Assembly: GCA_965367295.1 (NCBI GenBank)
Contig: CBDUHN010000011.1
Location: forward strand, 1-64,000
Length of the DNA: 64,000 bases
DNA from: JAIVHA01 sp965367295
GTDB taxonomy: Bacteria; Pseudomonadota; Gammaproteobacteria; DSM-19610
Direction: 5' to 3'
In this document: piece after piece, positions 25,619 to 33,783 of the stretch
Numbering within the stretch: position 1 is the stretch's first letter
Layout of the letters: each line of letters starts with the position of its first letter
Made by a program: the position numbers and the translations under genes
The notes under the pieces: generated by a model
The model's database searches: none
Told to the model about the DNA's origin: nothing
What the model saw: the letters and a program-made list of their open reading frames with translations, nothing else

Positions 25619-25645
25619 TCCCCTCTCTCCCTGCGGAAGAGGACC
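25619..25645. repeat. Family B repeat between nirC and nirF
   Basis: TCCCCTCTCTCCCTGCGGAA followed by GAGGA, an imperfect CCCTCTCCC..GGAGAGG element in the 64-base gap between nirC and the lipoprotein start of nirF. Confidence 0.5.
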
Positions 25646-25666
25646 GTGGTGTGGGTATTCTCTCTC

Positions 25667-25999
25667 TCAATCATCGCCCATACCCTCCCGCAGTTGCTGC
25701 ACCAGCCAGGCCGCCTCTTCCTCCGTCAGCATCGGTTGCCAGGGTGGCATAGCGGTACCGGCCCGGCCGAGCAGCACGGTGTTGATGAGCATCGCGTCGG
25801 GTTTGCCCTGGAGATTAGCCGGCAACAGTGCAGGCCCCAGTCCACCCTTCATGGTCATGCCATGGCAGGAGCCACAATCCTGTCGCAGCAGGTTGTGCAA
25901 TTCACTCTGACGTGCAGCGCTCAATTCCGCCGTGGCCAGCGCGGGCAGGCCGAGCACCAATAGCGCCGCCAGACTAGCCTTCCGCCATCTGCGCATCAT
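25667..25999 (-). CDS. nirC: NirC, small c-type cytochrome of the nir operon
   Basis: 110 residues from ATG 25999 (a second Met follows immediately). Signal peptide 1-24 (ALATA/ELS), heme motif CGSCH (42-46), Met ligand region GTAMPPWQPMLTEEEAAWLVQQL. NirC is a mono-heme periplasmic cytochrome that can donate electrons to NirS or NirN. It overlaps the nirE end by 26 bases. An upstream frame to 26068 lies in nirE. Confidence 0.9.
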   Translation of the reverse strand: MMRRWRKASLAALLVLGLPALATAELSAARQSELHNLLRQDCGSCHGMTMKGGLGPALLPANLQGKPDAMLINTVLLGRAGTAMPPWQPMLTEEEAAWLVQQLREGMGDD

Positions 26000-26771
26000 G
26001 CTGCAGCGCCTCCGCAGAGTACTGGGGCACAAACCAGTCCAGCTGTTCGGCGAAACGTACGACCTCACCGATGATCACCAGTGCCGGTGCCTGGATATCG
26101 TGTGCCTGCTGCGCTTCGAGTAATGTACCCACAGTGGTCAACACCCGACGTTGCTGCGGTGTGGTACCGTTTTCGACAAAGGCCGCCGGGGTGTCCGCCG
26201 GCAGCCCTGCCGTCAATAGACCGGACTGGATCTGCGCCAGGTTGGCCAGCCCCATGTAGATCACCAGCGTGGTCTGTGGATCGGCCAGTCCCTGCCAGTC
26301 CAGTTCCAGAGGCTGGTCGGCGCGGCAGTGTCCGGTTACAAAGCGCACGCTGCGTGCCAGCCCACGATGACTGAGGGGAATCCCGGCATAGGCACTGCAT
26401 GCGGCCGCGGAAGTAATACCAGGCACCACCTCGAAGCGTACACCGTGGCGTGCGAGATACTGTGCCTCCTCACTGCCGCGCCCGAACACGAAGGGATCAC
26501 CACCCTTCAGGCGCACCACATTACGACCCTTGCGGGCCAGGCTGACGAGGAGTTCGTTGATCTCCGGCTGCGGCAGCGAATGATGACCGCTGGCCTTGCC
26601 CACATAGATGCGGCTGGTACCGGAGGGAATGAGATTCAGGATTTCGGGAGCGATCAGGCGGTCGTAGACGATGACATCCGCCTCCTGCAACAGTCGCTGT
26701 GCTTTCACCGTCAGCAGTTCCGGATCGCCTGGACCCGCGCCTACCAGAAACACACATGCCTGCTTGTTCAC
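25974..26771 (-). CDS. nirE: Uroporphyrinogen-III C-methyltransferase (NirE/CobA type)
   Basis: 265 residues. It makes precorrin-2, the precursor of siroheme and so of heme d1, by two SAM-dependent methylations. Family motifs: VFLVGAGPGDPELLTVKA, VVRLKGGDPFVFGRGSEEA, VVPGITSAAACSAYAGIPLSHRG. No fused dehydrogenase domain, so it is the short form used in nir operons. The start is GTG 26771 behind GGGGG; the longer frame to 26837 has Pro/Arg-rich sequence and no family similarity. Confidence 0.92.
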   Translation of the reverse strand: MNKQACVFLVGAGPGDPELLTVKAQRLLQEADVIVYDRLIAPEILNLIPSGTSRIYVGKASGHHSLPQPEINELLVSLARKGRNVVRLKGGDPFVFGRGSEEAQYLARHGVRFEVVPGITSAAACSAYAGIPLSHRGLARSVRFVTGHCRADQPLELDWQGLADPQTTLVIYMGLANLAQIQSGLLTAGLPADTPAAFVENGTTPQQRRVLTTVGTLLEAQQAHDIQAPALVIIGEVVRFAEQLDWFVPQYSAEALQHDAQMAEG

Positions 26772-26847
26772 GGGACCCCCTGTTGTTGGTCTTGATGGGG
26801 GACCGGGCGGGCGCGCCCGCCCGGTCCTGAACGGCACTCACGCCGGA

Positions 26848-28587
26848 TCAGTATACATCGTGCATCGTGTTATACACGTTGAACTTACCCGTCGGCGTAA
26901 CCAGACGCTTGTCCTTGATAACCGCTTTCAGCTTGCGGGTCTTGTCGTCCACCACAACGATGGCCGATTCTTCGGTCTTGCCATTCCACACCGAGAACCA
27001 GACTTCGTCGCCGGCTTTGTTGAATTCCGGCTGCACAACACGCTTGGGTCCTTCACCCAGTTCCGCCATGCCGGCGATATCCAGCACCTCATAACCCTTA
27101 TCCAGATTACGGATATCGTACACCGCGACCGACTGGCTGATCTTGGTGTCCGGATTCAATGCCGTATCGACATACAGGTTAGTGGACTTGGGATGGGTCT
27201 TGATGAACAGGGAACCGCCACCCTGGCCCTTGATGGACGCCACCATCTTCCAGGCATTCGCCTTGTGCTTTTCGGGATCGGTTCCGATCAGCGCGATGGT
27301 TTCGTCACCCAGGTGACTGGTGGCCCACACCGGGCCGTACGTGGGATGCACGAAGTTGGCACCACGACCGGGATGCGGAATCTTGCCGACTTCGACCAGG
27401 GCCTCGAGTTCACCTTCCTTCGAATCAACCACGGCGATCTTGTTGGACTGGTTGGCCGCACTCATGAAGTAGCGCCGAGTGCTGTCCCAGCCACCATCAT
27501 GCAGGTAGCGAGCGGCATCGATCTCGGTGATCTTCATGTTATGCAGGTCTTCGTAGTTGACCATGAGGATCTTGCCGGTTTCCTTGACGTTGATGATGAA
27601 TTCCGGGTGTTCATGGGAGGCCACGATGGCCGCCACGCGCGGTTCCGGATGGTATTCCTGGGTATCCACGGTCATGCCGCGGGTGCCGACGACCTTCTTC
27701 GGTTCCAGGGTGTCGCCTTCCATGATCACGAACTGTGGTGGCCAGTAGGTGCCGGCAATGGCGAGTTTGTCTTCCCAACCCTTGAACTTGGAGGTCTCAA
27801 CGGAACGAGCCTCCATGCCGACCTTGATCTCGGCGACCGTCTGCGGGACACGCATCCACAGATCGATCAGGTTGATCTTGGCATCGCGGCCGATGACGTA
27901 GAGATAGCGTCCAGACGCCGACATACGCGAGATATGCACCGCATATCCGGTGTCGATGGTCATAAAGATCTTCTTGCTATCACCGTCGATGAGCGCAATC
28001 TTGCCGGCGTCACGCAGCGTCACGGAAAACAGATTGTCCAGATCGAGCTTGTTCTCCTGTTTCTTGGGCCGTTGGTCCGGTGGGATCTGTACTTTCCAGG
28101 TCGCCTTCATGTCGTCGAGGCTGTACTCGGGGGGCTGTGGCGGTTCCTGTTGCAGGAAGCGCGCCATCAGGTCCACGTCTGCATCGGTGAGCACGCCAGA
28201 TGAACCCCAGTTGGGCATGCCCGCCGGGGAACCGAAGCTTATGAACGCCTTCAGGTAGTCGGTGCCGCGCGCGAGGGTGATGTCGGGTGTCAGCGGCTTG
28301 CCGGTCGCACCCTTGCGCAGCACGCCGTGACAGCCGGCGCAGCGCTCAAAGTAGATCTGCTTGGCGCGGACAAATTCCTTGTCGCTGATCGGCGGTGCCG
28401 CAGGGATACGGGTATCCTGCGTAGTGCCCGGATCGATAACGGTCGGCGCCCCCTTGTAGCGCATTTCCTCTTCCGGGGTGCCGGGATGCTCTCCGGATTT
28501 CGCCGCGGCAAACGTCGAGCCCGCAGCAATGGCCATGGCAACGGCGACTGTGATGCGGCTAACTGCACTTCGAGACTGATAACGCAT
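26848..28587 (-). CDS. nirS: Cytochrome cd1 nitrite reductase NirS
   Basis: 579 residues. It reduces nitrite to nitric oxide in the periplasm. Signal peptide about 1-28, heme c motif CAGCH (83-87), then an eight-bladed heme d1 propeller. The catalytic His pair can be recognised in IVASHEHPEF and ARYLHDGGWD, and the C-terminus TGKFNVYNTMHDVY is typical. ATG 28587 has AGGAG 8 bases upstream. It opens an eleven-gene operon; an FNR-type box lies 76 bases upstream of the start. Confidence 0.97.
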   Translation of the reverse strand: MRYQSRSAVSRITVAVAMAIAAGSTFAAAKSGEHPGTPEEEMRYKGAPTVIDPGTTQDTRIPAAPPISDKEFVRAKQIYFERCAGCHGVLRKGATGKPLTPDITLARGTDYLKAFISFGSPAGMPNWGSSGVLTDADVDLMARFLQQEPPQPPEYSLDDMKATWKVQIPPDQRPKKQENKLDLDNLFSVTLRDAGKIALIDGDSKKIFMTIDTGYAVHISRMSASGRYLYVIGRDAKINLIDLWMRVPQTVAEIKVGMEARSVETSKFKGWEDKLAIAGTYWPPQFVIMEGDTLEPKKVVGTRGMTVDTQEYHPEPRVAAIVASHEHPEFIINVKETGKILMVNYEDLHNMKITEIDAARYLHDGGWDSTRRYFMSAANQSNKIAVVDSKEGELEALVEVGKIPHPGRGANFVHPTYGPVWATSHLGDETIALIGTDPEKHKANAWKMVASIKGQGGGSLFIKTHPKSTNLYVDTALNPDTKISQSVAVYDIRNLDKGYEVLDIAGMAELGEGPKRVVQPEFNKAGDEVWFSVWNGKTEESAIVVVDDKTRKLKAVIKDKRLVTPTGKFNVYNTMHDVY

Positions 28588-28634
28588 GGTGGTATCTCCT
28601 GTCCATCTGGTAAAAAGCCTTGAATCTGGCTTTA

Positions 28635-28676
28635 TTTGTAGGCCTATCCCGCATGACCCGCCTTGATATGAGTCAA
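28635..28676 (-). promoter_or_regulatory. FNR/DNR-type promoter of the nir operon
   Basis: On the minus strand TTGACTCATATCAA (28663-28676) is a near-perfect FNR/DNR/NNR box. With its centre at -41.5, transcription would start near 28628 and the -10 element would fall on TACAAA at 28635-28640, which is acceptable. This implies control by low oxygen or NO. Confidence 0.75.
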
Positions 28677-28776
28677 ACCCTGACAACCACGATTACATAC
28701 TGCACCAGCAATAAAAAAACGGCAGTGCATCCGGCACCAACATACGAGCATTACCAGCCGATAACGCTCAGGCATG

Positions 28777-28796
28777 GTGGATGTATATACATCCAC
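28777..28796. promoter_or_regulatory. 20-bp perfect palindrome upstream of nirS
   Basis: GTGGATGTATATACATCCAC is a perfect 20-base inverted repeat about 110 bases upstream of the FNR-type box of nirS. It has the look of a dimeric repressor or activator operator. It does not match FNR, NarL heptamers or NsrR sites as I know them. Confidence 0.5.
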
Positions 28797-29154
28797 ACAT
28801 CGTTACCGGATACATAAAGGAGAATATTCGCAAGACTCCTCCCAATCGAATGCGTGCAACGCGGGCCTTATTATCTGGAGAGGATTGACTGGTGACACCA
28901 CGATCACATATGTGACGACGGCTTCACCACTTTGGAAAACAGCCGCACCACCTGGCCGGTTCCAACCGTTATCCGCCAGGCCTGCGGCCTTACGAATCCG
29001 GATTCTTATACCCCCCCTCCTGGCGCATATTGATACCCTATCACACAGTAGACGCACTATGACACAGATCAAGAAAACCGTGCGCCATGCCACGAGGGGG
29101 AAGGGGAATCACAACAGAATGGGAGAATGACTCCGGCCTGGGACCAGTAGCTTA
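28797..29154. other. Intergenic region between nirS and sirB2
   Basis: About 360 bases between the nir promoter region and the end of the nor cluster. A frame of 118 codons crosses it but has no recognisable domain and poor coding character. No terminator with a clear T run was found. Otherwise I see nothing in it. Confidence 0.4.
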
Positions 29155-29535
29155 TCAGGCCCAGGGAAACGCCTGTCTACTCAAGGCCACGGCGACGATA
29201 TAGCCGAACACCAGCAAGGCGGCGATCCAGGCGACGAGGCGAATCGTGCGGTTCCTGCCACGTTTCAGCGCCACCATACCCAACCCGATGTATAGCAGCA
29301 GGGCAACCACCTTGGCCGTCAACCAGGACTGCTGGCCAGGGTACTGATGACTGAGGATCGCCATGCTGATGGCGCTGACCAGCAGGGTGGTATCAACCAG
29401 GTGCGGCAGCACCCGCACCCACAGTGCCTGCAGGCGGGGCGAATCCTGAGACATCCAGATGCCACGCAGCAAAAACAGGCTGATGCTGACCGCGGCACTG
29501 GTCATGTGGATCTGTTTGATGACGAGATATTCCAT
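29155..29535 (-). CDS. SirB2-family membrane protein
   Basis: 126 residues with four predicted membrane helices. It matches the SirB family: start MEYLVIKQIHMTSAAVSISLF, middle LPHLVDTTLLVSAISMAI, and GQQSWLTAKVVALLLYIGLGMVALKR. Function is not established; the conserved His residues in helices 1 and 2 could bind heme or metal. It lies 2 bases after the FNR-like gene and is the last gene of the nor cluster. Confidence 0.8.
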   Translation of the reverse strand: MEYLVIKQIHMTSAAVSISLFLLRGIWMSQDSPRLQALWVRVLPHLVDTTLLVSAISMAILSHQYPGQQSWLTAKVVALLLYIGLGMVALKRGRNRTIRLVAWIAALLVFGYIVAVALSRQAFPWA

Positions 29536-29537
29536 CG

Positions 29538-30269
29538 TCAGGAGTATACAACGGGTTCGGTCCCTTGCAGCCGTCGCGCGAGTCCGCGATGATCAAGCAA
29601 CTCCATGTTGCGGCCGCTGGTGGACAGCAGACCTTCATCCTGTAGCCGGTGCAGGGTACGTGAAACGGTTTCCACCGCTACGCCAAGATAGTTGGCAATG
29701 TCCTTGCGCGACATCGGCAACCTCATCTCGAGGATGCGACCACCACCAGGCATCTCTGCGCGGGCCACATCGAGCAGGAAATGAATTACCCGTTGTTCAG
29801 CACTCTGGGTACGCAGCATCACCGAGGCCCACTGAATACGCTGCAACTGACGGCTCATGGCGGTCACCAGGTCTGGGTGCAGGCGCATGCCGGTGTCCGT
29901 TTCGACATTGAGCTGGCACAGGGTACTGGGTTCCAGTGCCAGTGCGGTGAAGGGGTAGCGACCACTGCCCATGGCGGCCATGCCCAGCACATCACCGGGC
30001 AGGCGGAAATCCACCACCTGATCCTCGTGGCCATCCAGTACCGCGATATTCTTGAAGGCCCCGGAACGCAGCACATAAATGCCGTGAAAGGTATCACCGG
30101 CTTCGAACAGCGGCTGATTGCGCGCAATGGTGCGCTCTTCCACATGCAGCGCATCCTTCAGGCCGGAGCCCTCACCGCATACGGTGCGCATCGGGCAATT
30201 GGTCGTGTCCATTTCCTTTGCACCTCGTGGACCTGGCGCACACTTCGGCATTGCGGTTTTCTTGCTCAT
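29538..30269 (-). CDS. FNR-type transcriptional regulator with unusual cysteine spacing
   Basis: 243 residues from ATG 30269 (AAGGA upstream; an ATG at 30305 overlaps norD). A cNMP-binding-like beta roll (about 40-140), a long dimer helix and a winged helix with SRKDIANYLGVAVETVSRTLHRL are seen. The ETVSR recognition helix is the FNR kind that reads TTGAT half-sites, matching the boxes upstream of nirS, nirJ and norC. Cysteines are at 10, 25, 31 and 118. C25-x5-C31 and C118 fit FNR C23, C29 and C122, but the FNR C20 position is Thr, so a normal 4Fe-4S site is not assured. Likely regulator of the nir and nor operons. Confidence 0.85.
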   Translation of the reverse strand: MSKKTAMPKCAPGPRGAKEMDTTNCPMRTVCGEGSGLKDALHVEERTIARNQPLFEAGDTFHGIYVLRSGAFKNIAVLDGHEDQVVDFRLPGDVLGMAAMGSGRYPFTALALEPSTLCQLNVETDTGMRLHPDLVTAMSRQLQRIQWASVMLRTQSAEQRVIHFLLDVARAEMPGGGRILEMRLPMSRKDIANYLGVAVETVSRTLHRLQDEGLLSTSGRNMELLDHRGLARRLQGTEPVVYS

Positions 30270-30285
30270 ATTCCTTGGCCCCTCA

Positions 30286-32115
30286 TCATCGGGAAAGCTG
30301 TGCATACAACATCGGCAGTTGCCTGGGCAGTTCCTCCGGCCTGCGGATCACTACAAAGCCATCACTGCCGAACAGCCAGGGCAGATAATCACCGGCCCTG
30401 TCATCAATGGTTACGCAGAACGGGTGCAATCCCGCGCGACGGGCCTCCTGCAGGGCCACGCGCGTATCCTCTATGCCGTAGCGCCCCTCGTACTGATCCA
30501 GATCGTTGGGCTTGCCGTCGGTGAGGATCAGCAGCAGGCGGCGGCTGGCGGATTCCTCCTGCAGTTGTTCCGTTGCATAGCGGATGGCCGCACCCATACG
30601 GGTATAGAAACCGGGCTTGATGGCCGCGATGCGGCCGCGAATGACACTGGAATGCTGTTCACCGAAGTCCTTGAGACAATGCATGCGTACATCGGCGCGC
30701 CGGCGCGAGGAGAAACCCCACAGGGCAAAACGATCGCCGGTGGCGGACAGGGCTTCGGCGAACAGGTACAGGCTGTCGCGAATCACATCGATGACCCGGG
30801 CCTGGTTGTTGACCCAGGCATCGGTGGACAGGGACAGGTCCGCCAGCAGCAGGCAGGACAGATCCCGCTCGCGACCCTGCAGATCCCGGTACCAGTCCTG
30901 ACGTGCCGGCACATAGCCCGCGGCGCGATCGGTGATATGCCGCAGCCAGGCATCCAGATCCAGTTCGCTGCCCTGTGGCTGGCCGCGCTCCCAGACCCGC
31001 GCCGGCATCAGGGCCTGGAACTGGCTGCGCAGGCGTTTCGCCATGCGCCGCAGGGATTCCGGCAGCTCGGTTGGCGGGGCATTGGCGGCGATCAATGGAT
31101 GCACCAGGCAGGCATCCTGGATGAGCTGCTGACGCCGGTAATCCCATTCCGGCAGCCGATGCCCTTCACCCAGCGGCAGGTCATCACAACTGGCGGCAGG
31201 CAGATCGAGATCGAAACGTACCCGGCTGGCGATGGACTGCCGGTCGCGGGCGACACTCATCACCTCCATGTCATTCGCCTCACGCACCGCTTCGTCCATG
31301 TCCTCATTGTCCTCGGTGCCACGATCCACCTTCACATACTCGGCCCAGCCGAAGATGGCTTCCATACGGATGGTCAGCAGGCCACGATCACGCTGCGGCG
31401 CATCCACCCGTTCGGCCTGGCGACGACGCTGTTCGTCCGGGTCATGCAGTTCCCCTCCCTCATCGTGTTCACCGGTGCCGGCCTCGTCGGTGGCATCCGC
31501 CATCCCCGGCCGGGATGGCTGCAGCCACAGATGCACGGGGTAGTGATTGCGTTTTGCGGCCGGCAATGTCGTCACCGTGCCGGGTTGTTGCAGGGCAGCG
31601 CGAATGGCCTGTTCCTGAAGCGCTTCATCGGATCGCAGCTGCGCCGGATCGGGGCGCAGGACGAGATAATCCTGCAGCAGCCGGGCATAGCGTGCCGCCA
31701 TACCCGGGTATTGTTCGAGTACCGCCTGTGTCATCTGCTGGTTGGCTGTCAACCAGTCGGCATCATCGGGCTGCCCCTGGGCTGCCAGCGCCGCCAACCA
31801 CAGGTACAGATCGCGGTTGCGTTGTGGATCGGCAAACAACTGGATCACCGGCGGCAGGGACAGCGCCTGTTCATCGCGGGAGGCCAGTTCCACCTCGACA
31901 CCCGTTCCCGCCAGTCGCTGCAGCCAGCTACGGCGCGCGCCATGGGAGCGCGGATTGGCGGCCTCCACGCGCAGGCCACCATCACCGCCACAGGCACGAA
32001 ACAGCACCCCGGTAGCACGCTGCACCGAGGCCAGCGTCACCGCCGCCTCGGGGTGACTGGTGCGCGCCATGCGCGTGACCAGTCGATGCCAGAGTTCGCC
32101 AACCTGTTCTTCCAT
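30286..32115 (-). CDS. norD: NorD, VWA-domain nitric oxide reductase activation protein
   Basis: 609 residues. The C-terminal third is a von Willebrand A domain with MIDAS motif DLSLS, followed by MGAAIRYATEQL and ILTDGKPNDLDQYEG. The middle is acidic and low-complexity, with D/E-rich stretches as in NorD/CbbO proteins. NorD works with the AAA+ protein NorQ to insert or activate the non-heme iron of NorB. Stop and downstream FNR-like start are 17 bases apart. Large open frames on the opposite strand are shadows. Confidence 0.92.
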   Translation of the reverse strand: MEEQVGELWHRLVTRMARTSHPEAAVTLASVQRATGVLFRACGGDGGLRVEAANPRSHGARRSWLQRLAGTGVEVELASRDEQALSLPPVIQLFADPQRNRDLYLWLAALAAQGQPDDADWLTANQQMTQAVLEQYPGMAARYARLLQDYLVLRPDPAQLRSDEALQEQAIRAALQQPGTVTTLPAAKRNHYPVHLWLQPSRPGMADATDEAGTGEHDEGGELHDPDEQRRRQAERVDAPQRDRGLLTIRMEAIFGWAEYVKVDRGTEDNEDMDEAVREANDMEVMSVARDRQSIASRVRFDLDLPAASCDDLPLGEGHRLPEWDYRRQQLIQDACLVHPLIAANAPPTELPESLRRMAKRLRSQFQALMPARVWERGQPQGSELDLDAWLRHITDRAAGYVPARQDWYRDLQGRERDLSCLLLADLSLSTDAWVNNQARVIDVIRDSLYLFAEALSATGDRFALWGFSSRRRADVRMHCLKDFGEQHSSVIRGRIAAIKPGFYTRMGAAIRYATEQLQEESASRRLLLILTDGKPNDLDQYEGRYGIEDTRVALQEARRAGLHPFCVTIDDRAGDYLPWLFGSDGFVVIRRPEELPRQLPMLYAQLSR

Positions 32116-32324
32116 TTCGTCCTATGTCACCTCGTGCCGGGAATCAGTGAGCCCTCTCCCAATGGGAGAGGGGACGTACTTCTATAGCCAGAGAACAGAC
32201 ATGGCCTCCCTGCCCCCAACCGAAACAGCTACCACTGCTTGCGATCCATCCCCCTCTCCCTCCGGGAGAGGGCCGGGGAGAGGGGGGGGATACCCATAAC
32301 TACAAAATGCATATGCCATCACCA
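32116..32324. repeat. Two family B repeats between the polyferredoxin gene and norD
   Basis: GCCCTCTCCCAATGGGAGAG (32151-32170) and CCCCTCTCCCTCCGGGAGAG followed by GGCCGGGGAGAGGGGGGG (about 32250-32290). They occupy most of a 209-base gap inside the nor cluster, which otherwise has tight gene spacing. No gene was seen here. Confidence 0.7.
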
Positions 32325-33302
32325 CTACTGCTGCTCTGACACCAGCTCAATGGTGTCGAAAATATGTCGGCCGCGACTCTTTTCATGTCGCGCCTCACGG
32401 TCCGATACCGCGAGCGCGGCTTCATCATGCACCCAGTGCAGCAAGGAGCCGGCCGGATTGTCGCGCTGGACCTCGTTACAGGCACTGATGCATTGCGCAC
32501 ACTGGGTGCAGGTAAACATCTTGCGCTTGATGGAACGCGGCTTGAGGCGCATGGGACAGGCGTTATCACAGGCCGCATTGCAGCTGGCACAGGCGCGGGC
32601 ACGCTCGGCATCGAAGCCCACCACCATGGCGCGCTTGTTGGCCATCCAGACCAGGCTCTGGAACAGGCCGACGGCGCAACCGAAGCGACAGAAGAGATGG
32701 CGTGCGAAGGTGAATTCCACCGTGAAGGCCAGGGTGGCCACACCGATGAATACCGCCTGGTTACGGGTCAGTTCCCCATGCCAGATATTGGCGTAGATTT
32801 CCGCCGGCGGCAGCAGGTACGTCAGCAGCGACACAGCCCATAGAACTGAGACGGCCAGGACCACCACCAGGGTGAGCGGCCAGTAGCGCCGATCCGGTTT
32901 GCGCCGGCTGCCATCGGGCCTCAGTTCCGGCAATGGATTGCGTTCCCACAGGGTGGGCTTGCCGCTGGCACGCACCATCAGGCCATTGATGAATTCCACC
33001 ACCGAGAAATGCGGACACAGCCAGCCGCAATACAGCCGCCCGAACTTCCAGGCCACCCAGAGCAGGCCACCACCGATCAGCAGCAGGGGCAGAAAGCCGC
33101 GCAGTAACAGATTCAGGATGGCATTGCCGACCCCGGCCTCACCCCGCAGAAAGGGATCGAGCCCCAGCGTCCAGTCCATGCCCAGGAAGATGAAATGCCC
33201 CAGATTCAGATCCAGGCGAAACAGATTCAATACCGGCGCCAGCACGAACAGGAGGAAAAACCCGCTGCGCACCCACAACCGCTTATCTTGAAGTGATCCC
33301 AT
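32325..33302 (-). CDS. Membrane-bound 4Fe-4S protein (NapH/NosR/CcoG-like)
   Basis: 325 residues with about five membrane helices. Paired Cys motifs lie at helix ends (LYCGWLCPHFSVVEF and LFCRFGCAVGLFQ), followed by a cytoplasmic two-cluster ferredoxin domain (CASCNAACDNACP and CTQCAQCISAC). This is the plan of NapH and the C-terminal part of NosR, which pass electrons between quinol or cytoplasmic donors and periplasmic reductases; CcoG is another relative. In this location it could feed electrons to, or help assemble, NorCB. ATG 33302 chosen; a TTG 24 bases upstream is possible. Confidence 0.82.
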   Translation of the reverse strand: MGSLQDKRLWVRSGFFLLFVLAPVLNLFRLDLNLGHFIFLGMDWTLGLDPFLRGEAGVGNAILNLLLRGFLPLLLIGGGLLWVAWKFGRLYCGWLCPHFSVVEFINGLMVRASGKPTLWERNPLPELRPDGSRRKPDRRYWPLTLVVVLAVSVLWAVSLLTYLLPPAEIYANIWHGELTRNQAVFIGVATLAFTVEFTFARHLFCRFGCAVGLFQSLVWMANKRAMVVGFDAERARACASCNAACDNACPMRLKPRSIKRKMFTCTQCAQCISACNEVQRDNPAGSLLHWVHDEAALAVSDREARHEKSRGRHIFDTIELVSEQQ

Positions 33303-33375
33303 GAGAGATGGCTTCCATGTGTTCAATCATGGCCCATACGCTACCCGCCGAGGCAGCCCTCTTCCTTGTCATAGG

Positions 33376-33783
33376 TCAATTTTCAGCCGGGAGTCGAGGG
33401 CCGATAACCGCATACCGGTAGGGTTGTCCCGCCATGGCGCGGGCCAGTCCCAGCACCCCGAGCAACACCAGGGCGGCATGGCAGCAGACGAAATACAGCA
33501 GCAATATCAACCAGGTACTGGGCTGGTCGTAACCGCCACTCCAGAGAATGAAGCCGTTGACCAGCACCAGCAGCCCACCGGCCCACAGGCTGGCAGCCAG
33601 GGTCTGTTGCAGGTGCCCGCGGGCCAGCGGGCTGGCGGAGTGGCGATGACGGAAATAGAGCACGAGCAGGATCAGGAAGGCGAATCCCGGCGCCAGCAAC
33701 AGGTTCACCAGATAGAGCGACTCCGCGGCGACCGCCAGCCCCTGGCCGCTGGCGGGTCCCGGCTCAGCGTCCGAAAGTGGCAT
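33376..33783 (-). CDS. Small membrane protein of the nor cluster (DUF4870-like)
   Basis: 135 residues with four hydrophobic segments and no signal peptide beyond the first helix. The end (ARAMAGQPYRYAVIGPRL) and the HSASPLARGHLQQTLAASLW segment resemble DUF4870 proteins. The start overlaps the norQ end by 20 bases, and the gene is followed by the polyferredoxin, so it is a co-transcribed part of the nor cluster. No function is known. It has the size expected of a small assembly or accessory subunit, which is inference. Confidence 0.7.
   Translation of the reverse strand: MPLSDAEPGPASGQGLAVAAESLYLVNLLLAPGFAFLILLVLYFRHRHSASPLARGHLQQTLAASLWAGGLLVLVNGFILWSGGYDQPSTWLILLLYFVCCHAALVLLGVLGLARAMAGQPYRYAVIGPRLPAEN

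Noticed and set aside
23941..25752. 603-codon open frame opposite nirD/nirF
   Set aside because: Shadow of nirF and nirD; His/Gln-rich, no family similarity.
28774..29130. 118-codon frame between nirS and sirB2
   Set aside because: No ribosome site, no domain, unlike-coding composition; it starts inside the 20-bp palindrome.
30118..32187. 689-codon open frame opposite norD
   Set aside because: Antisense shadow of norD with low-complexity Arg/His/Gln-rich translation and no domain.
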